Shown: positions 9,067-18,336 of the stretch, piece by piece | Position numbering within the stretch: position 1 is the stretch's first letter | Layout of the letters: each line of letters opens with the position of its first letter | NCBI GenBank assembly: GCA_965221035.1 | Contig: OZ244860.1 | Location: forward strand, 2,976,001-3,040,000 | Reading direction: 5' to 3' | Length of the DNA stretch: 64,000 nt | Source: UBA6522 sp965221035 | Lineage (GTDB): Bacteria > Pseudomonadota > Gammaproteobacteria > Steroidobacterales > Rariloculaceae | Made by a program: the position numbers and the translations under genes | Notes under the pieces: model-generated | Seen by the model: only the letters and a program-made list of their open reading frames with translations | Databases searched by the model: none | What the model was told of the DNA's origin: nothing

Positions 9067-9188
9067 ATCTTTTCGGTGCCCCATGTGGTCCGCACCGACC
9101 CCGGACCAGGGTGGCTTTCGTCCGCTGAAGAACGCGATGATACCGTCTGATCCTGATACCTTATAAACTGCTTAGGAAGTGCTCTGCA

Positions 9189-10223
9189 ATGGACTATCGA
9201 CTGCTTGGCCGAACCGGTATCAAAGTATCGCCTTTCGCACTGGGTACCGACAACTTCCTGGACCCGACACCGGCCGATGAATCCGCGCGAATTCTGCGCA
9301 AGGCCATGGACGCCGGCATCAACCTCTTCGATACCGGTGATATCTATGCGGATGGCGCCGGTGAAAGGATCATAGGCAAGACACTGAAAGAGAGCGGTTT
9401 GCGCCACCACGTTCTGATTGCAACAAAGGTGGACCACGGCAAGCGGCGGCCTGGTTTCACACTGGACGACCCCGCCTACGCCGGCCCCAACGAGCATGGG
9501 CACAGCCGCCTGAACATCATTGCCGCGTGCGAGGGCTCCCTGAAACGTCTCCAGACCGATTACATCGACCTGTACCAGATTCATCGTCCGTCACCCCATA
9601 TCCCCTGGGACGAACAGCTCTTTGCCCTCGACACGCTGGTGCGTCAGGGCAAGGTACGGTACATCGGCACGTCAACCCATTCCGCCTGGTCCGTAATGAA
9701 CTCCATCATGGTCAGCGAAATGAAGGGTTACGCGCGAATCGTCTGCGAACAGCCGCCGTACAATCTGCTCGACCGGCGCATAGAGAACGAACTACTGCCT
9801 ATGTGCAGGGAACACGGTCTCGGGGTCATAACCTGGGCGCCCATGGGCATGGGTGTACTGGCTGGCCGCTACACGGACGAAAAGAATTTCCCCGAAGACT
9901 CGAGAGCAGTGCTGAGAGGCGGATTCTACGCCGACCGGATCACCCGGCGCGGCATCGAAACCGGGATCGAGTTCGCGAAGGTCGCCAGGCGCGTGGGCCT
10001 CAGTGCCGCACAACTGGCGGTCGTCTGGGTCAAGGAGCAACCGGATATCACGGCACCCCTGATCGGACCAAAGACGATGGACCAACTGGTGGAGTTTCTC
10101 CCCGTAATGGAGACGAGGCTAGATGACGAAACCCGCGCCGCCTGCGATGCGCTCGTACCGCCGGGCAGCGTCGTGGCCAATTTCCACAACACGGCGCCGT
10201 GGATGAAGCAGGTTGTCATGTAG
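9189..10223 (+). CDS. Aldo/keto reductase
   Basis: A 344-residue cytosolic NADPH-dependent reductase of the aldo/keto reductase superfamily (YajO/Tas-like, K+-channel beta-subunit type). The catalytic tetrad is present: Asp48 and Tyr53 in FDTGDIYADGAGE, Lys80 in IATKVD and His132 in YQIHRP. The cofactor end carries LIGPKTMDQL. It starts at ATG with AGGAAG upstream, 122 bp after operator site 1, and is transcribed away from the aldolase gene. It converges on the SDR gene, with 38 bp between stops. It probably reduces a carbonyl intermediate or detoxifies an aldehyde of the pathway; the substrate is unknown. Confidence 0.92.
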   Translation: MDYRLLGRTGIKVSPFALGTDNFLDPTPADESARILRKAMDAGINLFDTGDIYADGAGERIIGKTLKESGLRHHVLIATKVDHGKRRPGFTLDDPAYAGPNEHGHSRLNIIAACEGSLKRLQTDYIDLYQIHRPSPHIPWDEQLFALDTLVRQGKVRYIGTSTHSAWSVMNSIMVSEMKGYARIVCEQPPYNLLDRRIENELLPMCREHGLGVITWAPMGMGVLAGRYTDEKNFPEDSRAVLRGGFYADRITRRGIETGIEFAKVARRVGLSAAQLAVVWVKEQPDITAPLIGPKTMDQLVEFLPVMETRLDDETRAACDALVPPGSVVANFHNTAPWMKQVVM

Positions 10224-10261
10224 CGCGCAGCGTCCCGTGAAGCACATTCCGGGCTGCAGAT

Positions 10262-11008
10262 TCAGTGCATGTACTGCCCACCGTTGACATAGAACTTCGC
10301 ACCCGTGGTGAACTTTGCGTCGACGATGCAATGCACCATGCGGGTCACGTCCTCGAACTCACCGAGCCTTCCCATGGGCAGGGTGGCCAGCTCCTTCTCG
10401 AGCCCTTTCTCTGTTTCCAGGTCGTAGCGGTCGATCACCTCGCGAGTTCGAACTGAACCGGGCACAAGGCAATTGACCCTGATTCTCGGGGCAAGCTCGA
10501 GCGCCATGCACTTGGTCAGGACGATCACGCCGGCCTTGGCGGCACAGAAGTTGGCGCCGTTCTTTCGGCCGATGGAACCTGCGGCCGCACCAAGATTGAC
10601 GATGACCCCCTCCGTGTCGGGGTTGTGCCTGACGAATTCCTGGCCGCAGACGAAGTGTCCCTTCAAGTGGGCATTGATGACCGCGTCCCAGTTCTCATCG
10701 GTAATCTCCATGAAGGGCGCATCTAGGTTGATGCCGGCGCAGTTGACAAGAATATCGACCCGGCCGAATTGTCGAATCGTCGCTTCGAACATGGACCGAA
10801 CCTGGCCCCGATTTGCCACGTCCGCCCGAAATGTCAGAACTTTCCCGGAGCCGTGTTCGCTCTCGAGCTCCTCGCGGAGGGAATCGGCCTCGGCGTCGAA
10901 GAGATGATTGATTACAACACCGAGGCCCCTGGACGCGAAACTGCGCACGATTTGCGCACCCAGGCCGGTGGCCGCTCCGGTCACCAGTACAACTCGATTT
11001 TCAGCCAT
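10262..11008 (-). CDS. SDR-family protein lacking catalytic Ser and Tyr
   Basis: A 248-residue Rossmann-fold protein of the classical short-chain dehydrogenase family. The nucleotide-binding motif VTGAATGLGAQI and the NCAG motif (VNCAGIN) are intact, as is the LVPGSVRT loop. The catalytic centre is altered. The YxxxK tyrosine is Phe (GANFCAAKAG, codon TTC), and the catalytic Ser strand reads VNLGAAAGSIG in place of NISS. A normal hydride-transfer dehydrogenase is therefore unlikely; it could be a lyase-like or NAD(P)-sensing relative. The start at MAENRVV has GGAGG seven bases upstream; the frame extends further upstream but without homology. Operator site 2 lies 65 bp upstream. Confidence 0.85.
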   Translation of the reverse strand: MAENRVVLVTGAATGLGAQIVRSFASRGLGVVINHLFDAEADSLREELESEHGSGKVLTFRADVANRGQVRSMFEATIRQFGRVDILVNCAGINLDAPFMEITDENWDAVINAHLKGHFVCGQEFVRHNPDTEGVIVNLGAAAGSIGRKNGANFCAAKAGVIVLTKCMALELAPRIRVNCLVPGSVRTREVIDRYDLETEKGLEKELATLPMGRLGEFEDVTRMVHCIVDAKFTTGAKFYVNGGQYMH

Positions 11009-11072
11009 GGCAATACCTCCGTAAACAGGGAAAATGCGCGGCGCGTATAGTTGCCGATCACGGGAGCCAATT

Positions 11073-11085
11073 GTATATTTTATTC
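11073..11085. promoter_or_regulatory. Island operator site 2 (between SDR and M29-like genes)
   Basis: GTATATTTTATTC, whose reverse complement extends to GAATAAAATATACAAT. This is the weakest palindrome of the set but matches the shared consensus including the ACAAT flank. It lies in the 150-bp divergent region, 65 bp from the SDR start and 73 bp from the M29-like start. Confidence 0.6.
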
Positions 11086-11158
11086 TCTGTGTCGGTCCAA
11101 GCCGGGCGGCGGGACTGGTATCCTGCCTGTCGCCCACCTTCACCAGGGAGACGGTTCA

Positions 11159-12163
11159 ATGAGAGCGCTACGATGGGGTGAGTTTGCTAATGTCGCGGTG
11201 CGGGACATGGCCGCGGTCAAGCCCGGTGAGACGTTGCTGGTCCTGGCGGATACCTGGACGGACATGGACATCGCCGAGGCCTGCCTGGCGGCCGGGACAA
11301 GTGCGGGCGCGGATGCCCAGTTGCTGGTGATACCGCGCATGGCGCCTACCGACACCACCGAATTCAACGCCTCGGTCAGCGGTGCCATCAAGGGCGCCGA
11401 CGTGATACTGGGACTGTGCCCCACGATGTTTATCGAAAAGACGGCGACCATGGAAGCCCGCAAGAACGGGACTCGTATCGCCTCCACCGACGTCATCGGC
11501 ATGGAGGACTTCGCCATTGAGGGAATCTGCGACGTTGACCAGGGGCGCATGATCGAAGTCGCCAAAAGGATCGGCGAGATCTGGATAAGGACCGAATACT
11601 GCCGCGTGACTTCGGCCCTGGGTACCGACATCAGCTTCGACATGCGCGGCCGGCCCATCGAGATCGGCGACGGCGTTGCGGCCGAACCCGGTACGTCGAA
11701 CTTCTTCCCCGGTGTGTGCGTGGCAAACGCGCCCATCGAGAACACGATCAACGGAGTCATTGTCGTTGACGGCAATATTCCCCCGGGGCGTCTCGTCAAC
11801 GCTCCCGTCACGGTACACATCGAAACCGGGGTCATTACCGGGATCGAAGGCAGCGCCGATGCCGGCCAGTTGAGAGCCCACTTTGCTGCCAGCGGTGATC
11901 CGATCGCCACCCACCTGTGTCATTTCACCCTGGGCCTTAACCCGCTGGCGCGGACGTCGGGCAGCATCCACCAGGACGAACACGTGTTGGGGGCGATCAC
12001 ATTCGGTTTCGGCGATCAGGACGCGGATTTCGGCGGCAACGTGCCCGACTGCGGCGTACACTGCGACCTGGTGTTGACGACCGGGAAAATAGAATGCGAT
12101 GGCCAGGTCATGTGTGAGGACAATCGGCTCAACGAAGAACTCGGACTGGGAGGGCTCCGATGA
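11159..12163 (+). CDS. M29 aminopeptidase / NicX-like metalloenzyme, paralogue 1
   Basis: A 334-residue cytosolic protein resembling the M29 aminopeptidase (aminopeptidase T) and 2,5-dihydroxypyridine dioxygenase (NicX) family. The metal-site region is recognisable: His252 and His255 before GLNP (259-262), Asp-Glu-His at 273-275, and His301 in CGVHCD. The paralogue at 41137 has the same length and the same GLNP and C-terminal region. Start ATG follows AGGGAG; the open frame extends upstream through the operator, so that extension is rejected. Its last four bases overlap the amidohydrolase start (ATGA). Whether it cleaves peptides or opens a ring cannot be told. Confidence 0.75.
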   Translation: MRALRWGEFANVAVRDMAAVKPGETLLVLADTWTDMDIAEACLAAGTSAGADAQLLVIPRMAPTDTTEFNASVSGAIKGADVILGLCPTMFIEKTATMEARKNGTRIASTDVIGMEDFAIEGICDVDQGRMIEVAKRIGEIWIRTEYCRVTSALGTDISFDMRGRPIEIGDGVAAEPGTSNFFPGVCVANAPIENTINGVIVVDGNIPPGRLVNAPVTVHIETGVITGIEGSADAGQLRAHFAASGDPIATHLCHFTLGLNPLARTSGSIHQDEHVLGAITFGFGDQDADFGGNVPDCGVHCDLVLTTGKIECDGQVMCEDNRLNEELGLGGLR

Positions 12164-13413
12164 AGACGATCCTTAGCAACTGCACGATCATTCCCTGTAC
12201 CGGCGGCCCGCCGATGACCGATATGACGTTGACCGTCGAGGGTAATCGGATAGCCGACATCGCCAACGGTGGGTTCAATCCGCCTGCCGGCATTGCGCAG
12301 GAGAATGGCCTGCAACCCCGGCAGCTTGCGGACGGTTCCCGCTGGATCGATCTTGCGGGCGGTTGCCTGCTTCCGGGGATGTGGGAGGTGCACGCGCACA
12401 TGGGGGACCTCATTCCCGACCCGCATAACTTGCTGGAGACCGAAGCCCTGACCGACTACACGATTCGAGCCGGCCGCGTCGCCATGGACGCCTTGCGCGC
12501 CGGCATCACGGGCATTCGATGTGTGGGTGAAGACGGCTTCGTCGATGTCGCCTGGAAGCGCGCCTTCGACAAGGGCGTGATGCAGGGTCCGCGGATGTGC
12601 GTCTGCACCAAGGGCATATCCATTACGGGCGGACACGGCCACGGTACCCTGGGCGCCCTTGAGGTGGATGGCCCGTGGGAGATGCGCAAGGCGGTTCGCG
12701 ACAATCTCAAGAACGGTGCCGACCAGATCAAGCTCATGGTCACCGGTGGGATCATGACCCAGGGCGAGACCATGGAGGAGTCGCAGTTCATGCTCGACGA
12801 GATCCAGGCGGCCACCGAAGTCGCGCACAACAAGGGCAAGCGCGTGGCCGTTCACGCATGGGGAACGGAGGGCGTGAAAATCGCCCTGCGCGGCGGCGTC
12901 GACTCGATCGAACACGGATTTCTCGACGACGAAGCCATCGATCTGATACTTGAGCGCGAAGCGTACTACGTGCCGACGATCTGCCAGACCCAGGACGTGG
13001 AGCACATCAACGAGTTGCCACCGTTTCAGATCAAGAAAGCCCTGGCCGCAACGGTCAAGCACCGGGAAAGCGTGCAGAAGGCCATGCAGGCCGGCGTCAA
13101 GATCGCCTGCGGCAGCGATTCGCCTCCCATTTCGGATTTCAACAAGCGGGAACTGGAGTTCATGGTCAAGGTGGGCATGCCGGAGATGGATGCGTTGATC
13201 GCCGCGACCCGGACCTCAGCGGACCTGTGTGGATATGCCGACGAACTGGGCACGGTCGAAACCGGCAAGCTTGCGGACCTTGTGGTCCTGGGCAGCGACC
13301 CGCTGCGTGACATCTCGGCCGTTCGGGACGTGCGCCTGGTCATGAAGGACGGGCGCCTGGTCAATCTCGACCCGGGCGAAGGCATGACGAGTTACGCCGA
13401 TCTGTACTTCTGA
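12160..13413 (+). CDS. Cog1228 amidohydrolase (prolidase-like), cytosolic paralogue
   Basis: A 417-residue amidohydrolase-superfamily enzyme of the imidazolonepropionase-like / cog1228 group, in which several members have been shown to be Xaa-Pro dipeptidases. The binuclear metal site is complete: His78 and His80 in EVHAHMG, bridging Lys191 in IKLMVTGG, His232 in VHAWG, His252 in IEHGF and Asp320 in GSDSPP. There is no signal peptide, unlike the paralogue at 38628. It overlaps the M29-like gene by 4 bp and is followed by an MFS carrier, forming a peptide- or amide-processing operon under operator site 2. Prolidase activity would fit the proline-racemase enzymes nearby; this is inference. Confidence 0.88.
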   Translation: MKTILSNCTIIPCTGGPPMTDMTLTVEGNRIADIANGGFNPPAGIAQENGLQPRQLADGSRWIDLAGGCLLPGMWEVHAHMGDLIPDPHNLLETEALTDYTIRAGRVAMDALRAGITGIRCVGEDGFVDVAWKRAFDKGVMQGPRMCVCTKGISITGGHGHGTLGALEVDGPWEMRKAVRDNLKNGADQIKLMVTGGIMTQGETMEESQFMLDEIQAATEVAHNKGKRVAVHAWGTEGVKIALRGGVDSIEHGFLDDEAIDLILEREAYYVPTICQTQDVEHINELPPFQIKKALAATVKHRESVQKAMQAGVKIACGSDSPPISDFNKRELEFMVKVGMPEMDALIAATRTSADLCGYADELGTVETGKLADLVVLGSDPLRDISAVRDVRLVMKDGRLVNLDPGEGMTSYADLYF

Positions 13414-13417
13414 GCGG

Positions 13418-14671
13418 GTGGTAGCCCGTGGCAAGAGACCGGCCGCATTCGTGAGCCTGTTCGCGTCGTTCAGGGTACCCGCCTTCCGGTACGCTTGGGC
13501 TTCGATCAGTTTCAACAGCCTCGGCAACCAACTCAACTCCGTCGCGCTGGCGTGGCTGGCGTTGGAATACACCGGTTCCCCGCTGGGAGTGGGTGTCATA
13601 CTCGCCACCCGCAACATACCGCGCCTGCTGTTGGCCATTCCCTTCGGCTTCCTCTCCGACCGGGCCGACCGCCGGCTGTTGCTGGCGCTGGCAAATTACG
13701 CGGGCGCCGTATCCTCCCTGATCGTGGCGATCGCAAGCGGCCAGGACTGGTTCGGCTTCGTCGCGCTGATGTTCGCGTCGGCCACATCGGGGGTAATCGA
13801 TGTTGCGCAGACGAACTGGTCCAAGGCGTACGTCTTCGACGTGGTCGGGGAAAAACGGGCCGTCAACGGGCTGGCGATGGAGCAACTCGCCAACAAGCTG
13901 TTCGGCATGTTCGGCGGCTTCGCCGGCGGACTGCTGCTGTTCCATACGGGAGCCGGCGGCATCTACCTGGCCATGGCCGCGTCCTACGTGCTCGCGGCGT
14001 TGCTGCTGAACTGGATCAAGGTCGTGAAGCTCGCTGCGCAGGTGGTCTCACCGGTACGTCTGCAGGATGAAGAGGTGACGCCGTGGCGGGTGGTCATTCG
14101 CCTGTTGTGCAGTCCCGTGGTGCTGCTGCTGGCCTTGGTAACGCTGTCCGCCGAGGTCCTTGGCTATTCCAATGAGGTGCTCTGGGGTCCCTTCGCCCAG
14201 GAGGTGCTGCGGAGTGGCGAGGTGAGCATGGGCAACCTCATTGGCCTGCTCAATGCGGGCGGCATCGTCGCTCTGCTGTTGCTGGGGGCCGCCCATCGCA
14301 TTAATCCGACCAAGGCGGTGTTCCTGGTTGCCGCCGGGTTCGCTGTCGGACTGATGGTGTTTTCGACAACCCGCTCGATGCTGGCAGCCGGCACGGTCAT
14401 CCTGTTCGTTGGAGCGGCCTGGGCGGTTCTCGACTCCCTCCTTCCGACGGCGCTGCAACTCAATGTGGCCAACGAACACCGGGGCGCGTCGGTCGGGATC
14501 TGGAACCTTAGCCGCGGCTTCGTACCGCTCGGTCACCTTGAAATAGGTGCACTGGCGGCTGCCATCGGCGTGGCGACGACCCAGGCCATCAATGGTCTGC
14601 TGTTACTCGTGGTGGTTGCCGCGGCGAGCTGGATGTACCTGCGAGTCAGCCGGCGGGGAGGCCGGCGCTGA
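13418..14671 (+). CDS. MFS transporter (EntS/MFS_3-like)
   Basis: A 417-residue inner-membrane carrier with 12 predicted spans. The MFS loop motif is FLSDRADRRLLL after the second helix. The sequence resembles the MFS_3 group (EntS-like), many of which are exporters, though others import. It starts at GTG 4 bp after the amidohydrolase stop, so it is the third gene of the M29-like/prolidase operon. It may exchange substrates or products of the two hydrolases. It ends convergently with the aldehyde dehydrogenase gene; I saw no clear terminator hairpin in the 70 bp between them. Confidence 0.9.
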   Translation: MVARGKRPAAFVSLFASFRVPAFRYAWASISFNSLGNQLNSVALAWLALEYTGSPLGVGVILATRNIPRLLLAIPFGFLSDRADRRLLLALANYAGAVSSLIVAIASGQDWFGFVALMFASATSGVIDVAQTNWSKAYVFDVVGEKRAVNGLAMEQLANKLFGMFGGFAGGLLLFHTGAGGIYLAMAASYVLAALLLNWIKVVKLAAQVVSPVRLQDEEVTPWRVVIRLLCSPVVLLLALVTLSAEVLGYSNEVLWGPFAQEVLRSGEVSMGNLIGLLNAGGIVALLLLGAAHRINPTKAVFLVAAGFAVGLMVFSTTRSMLAAGTVILFVGAAWAVLDSLLPTALQLNVANEHRGASVGIWNLSRGFVPLGHLEIGALAAAIGVATTQAINGLLLLVVVAAASWMYLRVSRRGGRR

Positions 14672-14741
14672 CCAGTCAGGGGACTGACCCTGCCGCGCTG
14701 GCGATCGACTATATTCGCCCGACACGCCCGGCGTGGCCGAA

Positions 14742-16178
14742 TTACGGACTGACGTAGGCCGTCTTTACGGTCGTATAAAACTCCGCAGCGTAGCTGCCCT
14801 GCTCGCGAGGACCGTAACTGGACCCCTTGATCCCGCCGAAGGGGACGTGATAGTCCACCCCTGCAGTCGGCAGGTTGACCATCACCATGCCGGCCCGGCT
14901 CGCCTGCTTGAAACGCTCGGCCGCGGCCATGGAACGGGTGCAGATGCCAGTTGAGAGGCCGAAGTCCGTATCGTTTGCAACCGCAGTGGCTTCCTCCTCG
15001 TCGGCCACCTTGATGACCGTCGCAATTGGACCGAAGATCTCCTCGCGATTGATGCGCATGTCGTTGTTAGTGTCGACGAATAGTGCCGGCGACAGGTAGT
15101 AGCCGCGTGTCTCGCTTTCTACCGGGTTCCCGCCCGCTGCCAACGTGGCGCCTTCTGTCTTGCCGATACCAATGTAGTCGATATCCTGGTCGTACTGGGT
15201 CTGATCCACCACCGGGCCGATCTGCGTCGTTTCCTCGATGGCGTTACCGACCCGGAGCGACCGGGTGGCGTCGATCATCGCGTCTACGAACCGGTCGTGA
15301 ATGCCGTCCTCCACAATGAGGCGCGAGGATGCCGTACAGCGTTGACCGGTGGAATAGAACGCCCCGTTTACGGCGCAGTCCACCGCGATATCGATATCGG
15401 CATCATTCAATACAACCAGCGGATTCTTGCCGCCCATTTCCAGCTGGAACTTTGCGCCCCTTGCGGCGCATTCGGTGGCGACTCGCCGTCCGGTCTCCAC
15501 CGATCCGGTAAAGCTGACGGCACCGACTCGCGAATCCTCCAGCAGGGCGTTTCCTACAATGGAACCGGAACCCATGGTCAGGTTGAATACGCCCTTCGGC
15601 AGGCCTGCGCGGCTGATGATGTCGGCCAGCGCCCACGCGCTTCCCGGTACCAGACTGGCTGGTTTGAAGACGACGCAGTTTCCGAATGCCAGCGCAGGCG
15701 CGATCTTCCAGGCCGGTATGGCGATGGGGAAATTCCATGGGGTGACGACGCCGACCACGCCGACCGGTTCCCGGGTGATCTCGACGTTGATGCCGGGCCG
15801 CACCGAGGGCACCAGTTCGCCGGTTAGCCGCAGGGCTTCGCCGGCGTAAAACTTGAAGATCTGCCCCGCGCGAGCGGATTCGCCGATGGCTTCGGGCAGG
15901 GTCTTGCCTTCTTCCCGCGCCAGCAGGCGGCCGAGTTCGACCTTGCGTGCGAGAATCTCTGTGCCGATCGCGTCGAGGATGTCGAATCGTTGCTGGATAC
16001 CGCTGCCGGACCAACCGGGGAATGCCTCGGCGGCAGCGCTGATCGCGTGTTCGGTATCCGCAGCGTCCGCCAGGGAATACTCCCCAACCACTTCTTCGGT
16101 ATCCGAGGGATTGATGTTGCGACAGGTCTCGGAGGACGCACGCCACTCCCCCGCGATAAAGTTCTGATGTACCGACAT
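14742..16178 (-). CDS. Aldehyde dehydrogenase (semialdehyde dehydrogenase-like)
   Basis: A 478-residue NAD(P)-dependent aldehyde dehydrogenase with all catalytic residues: Asn149 in TPWNFP, Glu247 in LEMGGKNP and Cys281 in GQRCTASS. The sequence is of the succinate / alpha-ketoglutarate semialdehyde dehydrogenase type. The latter is the final enzyme of 4-hydroxyproline breakdown, and this gene is divergent from a proline-racemase-superfamily gene with a shared operator, which supports that role. The start ATG has AGAGG just upstream. The exact aldehyde remains unproven, because this group is broad. Confidence 0.92.
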   Translation of the reverse strand: MSVHQNFIAGEWRASSETCRNINPSDTEEVVGEYSLADAADTEHAISAAAEAFPGWSGSGIQQRFDILDAIGTEILARKVELGRLLAREEGKTLPEAIGESARAGQIFKFYAGEALRLTGELVPSVRPGINVEITREPVGVVGVVTPWNFPIAIPAWKIAPALAFGNCVVFKPASLVPGSAWALADIISRAGLPKGVFNLTMGSGSIVGNALLEDSRVGAVSFTGSVETGRRVATECAARGAKFQLEMGGKNPLVVLNDADIDIAVDCAVNGAFYSTGQRCTASSRLIVEDGIHDRFVDAMIDATRSLRVGNAIEETTQIGPVVDQTQYDQDIDYIGIGKTEGATLAAGGNPVESETRGYYLSPALFVDTNNDMRINREEIFGPIATVIKVADEEEATAVANDTDFGLSTGICTRSMAAAERFKQASRAGMVMVNLPTAGVDYHVPFGGIKGSSYGPREQGSYAAEFYTTVKTAYVSP

Positions 16179-16277
16179 GTCCTCTCCGGTTTAGCTTCAA
16201 AAAATGCAGGGCCGCCCGGCTTGTTCGAGGCTCCTGAACGATGGAGCCTGATCCGGGACGGGCAAGCTCCCGTAGTG

Positions 16278-16290
16278 GAATACTGTATAC
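16278..16290. promoter_or_regulatory. Island operator site 3 (between aldehyde dehydrogenase and proline racemase genes)
   Basis: GAATACTGTATAC, a strong match to the island consensus, lies 45 bp before the racemase start and 100 bp before the dehydrogenase start. A further half-site (GTATATTC) begins at about 16298. It probably controls both divergent genes. Confidence 0.7.
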
Positions 16291-16335
16291 GATTTTAGTA
16301 TATTCGAGTCAACGATCCGCCACCGATCGGGTGCC

Positions 16336-17391
16336 ATGTCCAACCGCTCCCTGCGTCGTATCCGAACGGTTGATTCCCATACCGAGGGCAATCCAACACG
16401 GGTAATTGTGGAGGGTGTGCCCGTGCCTCCAGGGGACAACCTGTTGGAGCGGCGTGACTGGCTCAAGGCCAACGATGACGCCATGCGTCGCATGGTCAAT
16501 TTCGAGCCGCGCGGCTCCGGGCTGATGTGTTCGGTGCTGCTGCTTCCGCCGGACTCCCCGGAGGCGGATTTCGCCGCCATCATCATGGAACAGGACGAGT
16601 ACGTTCCGATGTGCGGCCATTGCATCATCGGCGCGGCAACCACCGTGGTTGCCGAGGGGATGGTCGCTGTCGCCGAACCGGTCACCACCGTCCGCTTCGA
16701 TACCCCGGCGGGGCCGGTTTCCTGCGATGTGCGCGTCGAATCCGGGAACGTCGGGTCGGTCAGTTTCGAGAATGTCGAGAGTTTTCTGCTGGTGGAGCGT
16801 GCTCAGATCGACGTTGAGGGATTTGGCCGCATCGAGACCGACGTGGCCTACGGAGGAGACCTGTACGCATTTGTCGATGGAGATGCCCTTGGGCTGGACC
16901 TCGGCATTCACAATGATGGCGCCCTGATCGACGCATGGCTGAAGATTCGGGTCGCCGTGGGCGAACAGGTGAAAACCATCCACCCCGACGATCCATCCAT
17001 CAATCGCTGCTACCAGGTGCTGTTCACATCCAGCGGCACGACGGACGGCGACTATCGGCACACCGTGCTGGTACCCCCGGGCACCCTCGACCGTTCTCCC
17101 TGCGGTACGGGCACCAGCGCCAGAGTGGCGTTGCTGCACCAGCGTGGAGAGGTAGGCCTGAACGAGCCGAAACGGTTCGAGGGACCCCTGGGAACCTGTT
17201 TCGTGGGCGAGGCGGTCGCAAGCCAGGTACGAAACGGCATTACCTTCATCAGGCCGCGCATCACAGGCCGTGCCTACATCACCGGCTACCATCAGTTCGT
17301 ACTGGATCCGGCCGACCCGTTGCCGGAGGGTTACCGAGTCGGTCCGGCGCCCCGGAATCTTTCCAACGACCCCGCAGGTATGGAGCCATGA
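16336..17391 (+). CDS. Proline racemase-superfamily enzyme, Cys/Cys type
   Basis: A 351-residue enzyme of the proline racemase superfamily. The N-terminus RTVDSHTEGNPTRV is a family hallmark. Both acid-base cysteines are present: Cys93 in PMCGHC and Cys256 in DRSPCGTGTSA. Cys/Cys members are proline racemases or 4-hydroxyproline 2-epimerases. The neighbours favour the second: a semialdehyde dehydrogenase diverges from it and a DapA-family gene is in the same regulon. Its stop overlaps the next gene's start (ATGA). It is probably cytosolic. The specificity call is inference; no D-hydroxyproline dehydrogenase is in the window. Confidence 0.88.
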   Translation: MSNRSLRRIRTVDSHTEGNPTRVIVEGVPVPPGDNLLERRDWLKANDDAMRRMVNFEPRGSGLMCSVLLLPPDSPEADFAAIIMEQDEYVPMCGHCIIGAATTVVAEGMVAVAEPVTTVRFDTPAGPVSCDVRVESGNVGSVSFENVESFLLVERAQIDVEGFGRIETDVAYGGDLYAFVDGDALGLDLGIHNDGALIDAWLKIRVAVGEQVKTIHPDDPSINRCYQVLFTSSGTTDGDYRHTVLVPPGTLDRSPCGTGTSARVALLHQRGEVGLNEPKRFEGPLGTCFVGEAVASQVRNGITFIRPRITGRAYITGYHQFVLDPADPLPEGYRVGPAPRNLSNDPAGMEP

Positions 17392-18299
17392 ACCCGAATC
17401 CCGACACGTTGCCGGGGACGACCCGGTCGCCGAGAAGCATCATCTGTGCTATCGCACTTTCCCTGGCCGGTGTCTCTCCCGTATCGAATGCCGTGACTCC
17501 GGAAACGCACCTTGGCGGCTGCATACTCCGGCAGCCCGTAAACGATCCGCCGACCGATCCCTATCTACTGACCGACGTGACACCAACTGACGAATACCCG
17601 CCGTTCGTCAAGAAACTGTCGGCCTACGGACTTACGCTGGTCGCGCGAGAGGATATCTCCGATGACTTCATGCGACTTGTCGGAAGGACAATTGTCGAGA
17701 TGTTCCCGCAGGGACCGGAGATGGACACCGCCATGCAGGCCGAAGTACTGGCCCATCATCATATGTACGGCGCGGTGATTCCGGTGCCATTGGGAAGAGA
17801 CTACAGTTTCATGGAATCCAGCGCGGACGATTGGGCACGATTGGAATCCGAAAACTCGGTCTGCGACGTCATCATGCAGGGTGTGCGTGGGCAGGTCATG
17901 GAGGTTGTGGAACACATCCTTCACTACGTCTCGGACATCGGCCTGCACTACGCGTATCCGGATGAATGGGGGTTCGGTCCGGATTCCGCACTCGTCCAGG
18001 GAATGCGGGATGCAGTGGATAGAGGCTATTATGTGATCTCTCAATATTCGGATATCGATGATCTGGAAACAAGAGAACGCGTCCTGGTTCAGGAGTTTGC
18101 CTATTGGGTCATAACAACCGCCTGGGATCTTCAGGAAGACTACGGTCCCAGCGAGGCCGAATGGCAGGTCACCGACCGGGACGATCTCAGGACCAGACTG
18201 CCCGAAATGGACGCGCTGATGGAACGAACAGTGGACCGTATCATGGTTGCGCCTGGCCGCGGCACCCTGGCGGAAATCGGACCGACCAATGCCGAGTGA
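17388..18299 (+). CDS. HxxxH-type secreted protein, paralogue 2
   Basis: A 303-residue protein with a signal-peptide-like N-terminus (hydrophobic IICAIALSLAGVSPVSNA, about 18-36). The centre reads VVEHILHYVSDIGLHYAYPD, matching EEVLHLITHAGYAYAYPDAF in the product at 46859 and EEIWHLIHDYG in that at 5233. The C-terminal QEFAYWVITTAWDLQEDYG corresponds to the EYIYWGLTSLLGA region of the relative at 46859. The similarity defines a family of exported proteins with a conserved Glu/His cluster; no activity is known to me. It is coupled to the racemase by a 4-bp overlap and followed 37 bp later by the GntR regulator. Confidence 0.75.
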   Translation: MNPNPDTLPGTTRSPRSIICAIALSLAGVSPVSNAVTPETHLGGCILRQPVNDPPTDPYLLTDVTPTDEYPPFVKKLSAYGLTLVAREDISDDFMRLVGRTIVEMFPQGPEMDTAMQAEVLAHHHMYGAVIPVPLGRDYSFMESSADDWARLESENSVCDVIMQGVRGQVMEVVEHILHYVSDIGLHYAYPDEWGFGPDSALVQGMRDAVDRGYYVISQYSDIDDLETRERVLVQEFAYWVITTAWDLQEDYGPSEAEWQVTDRDDLRTRLPEMDALMERTVDRIMVAPGRGTLAEIGPTNAE

Positions 18300-18336
18300 T
18301 CCGATTGAGCAGGCGACCCCCTAAGTCTGAGCGCGT

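Noticed and set aside
14672..14741. Possible terminator hairpin between MFS and aldehyde dehydrogenase genes
   Set aside because: Only a four-base stem (AGTC/GACT) and no T-run could be found.
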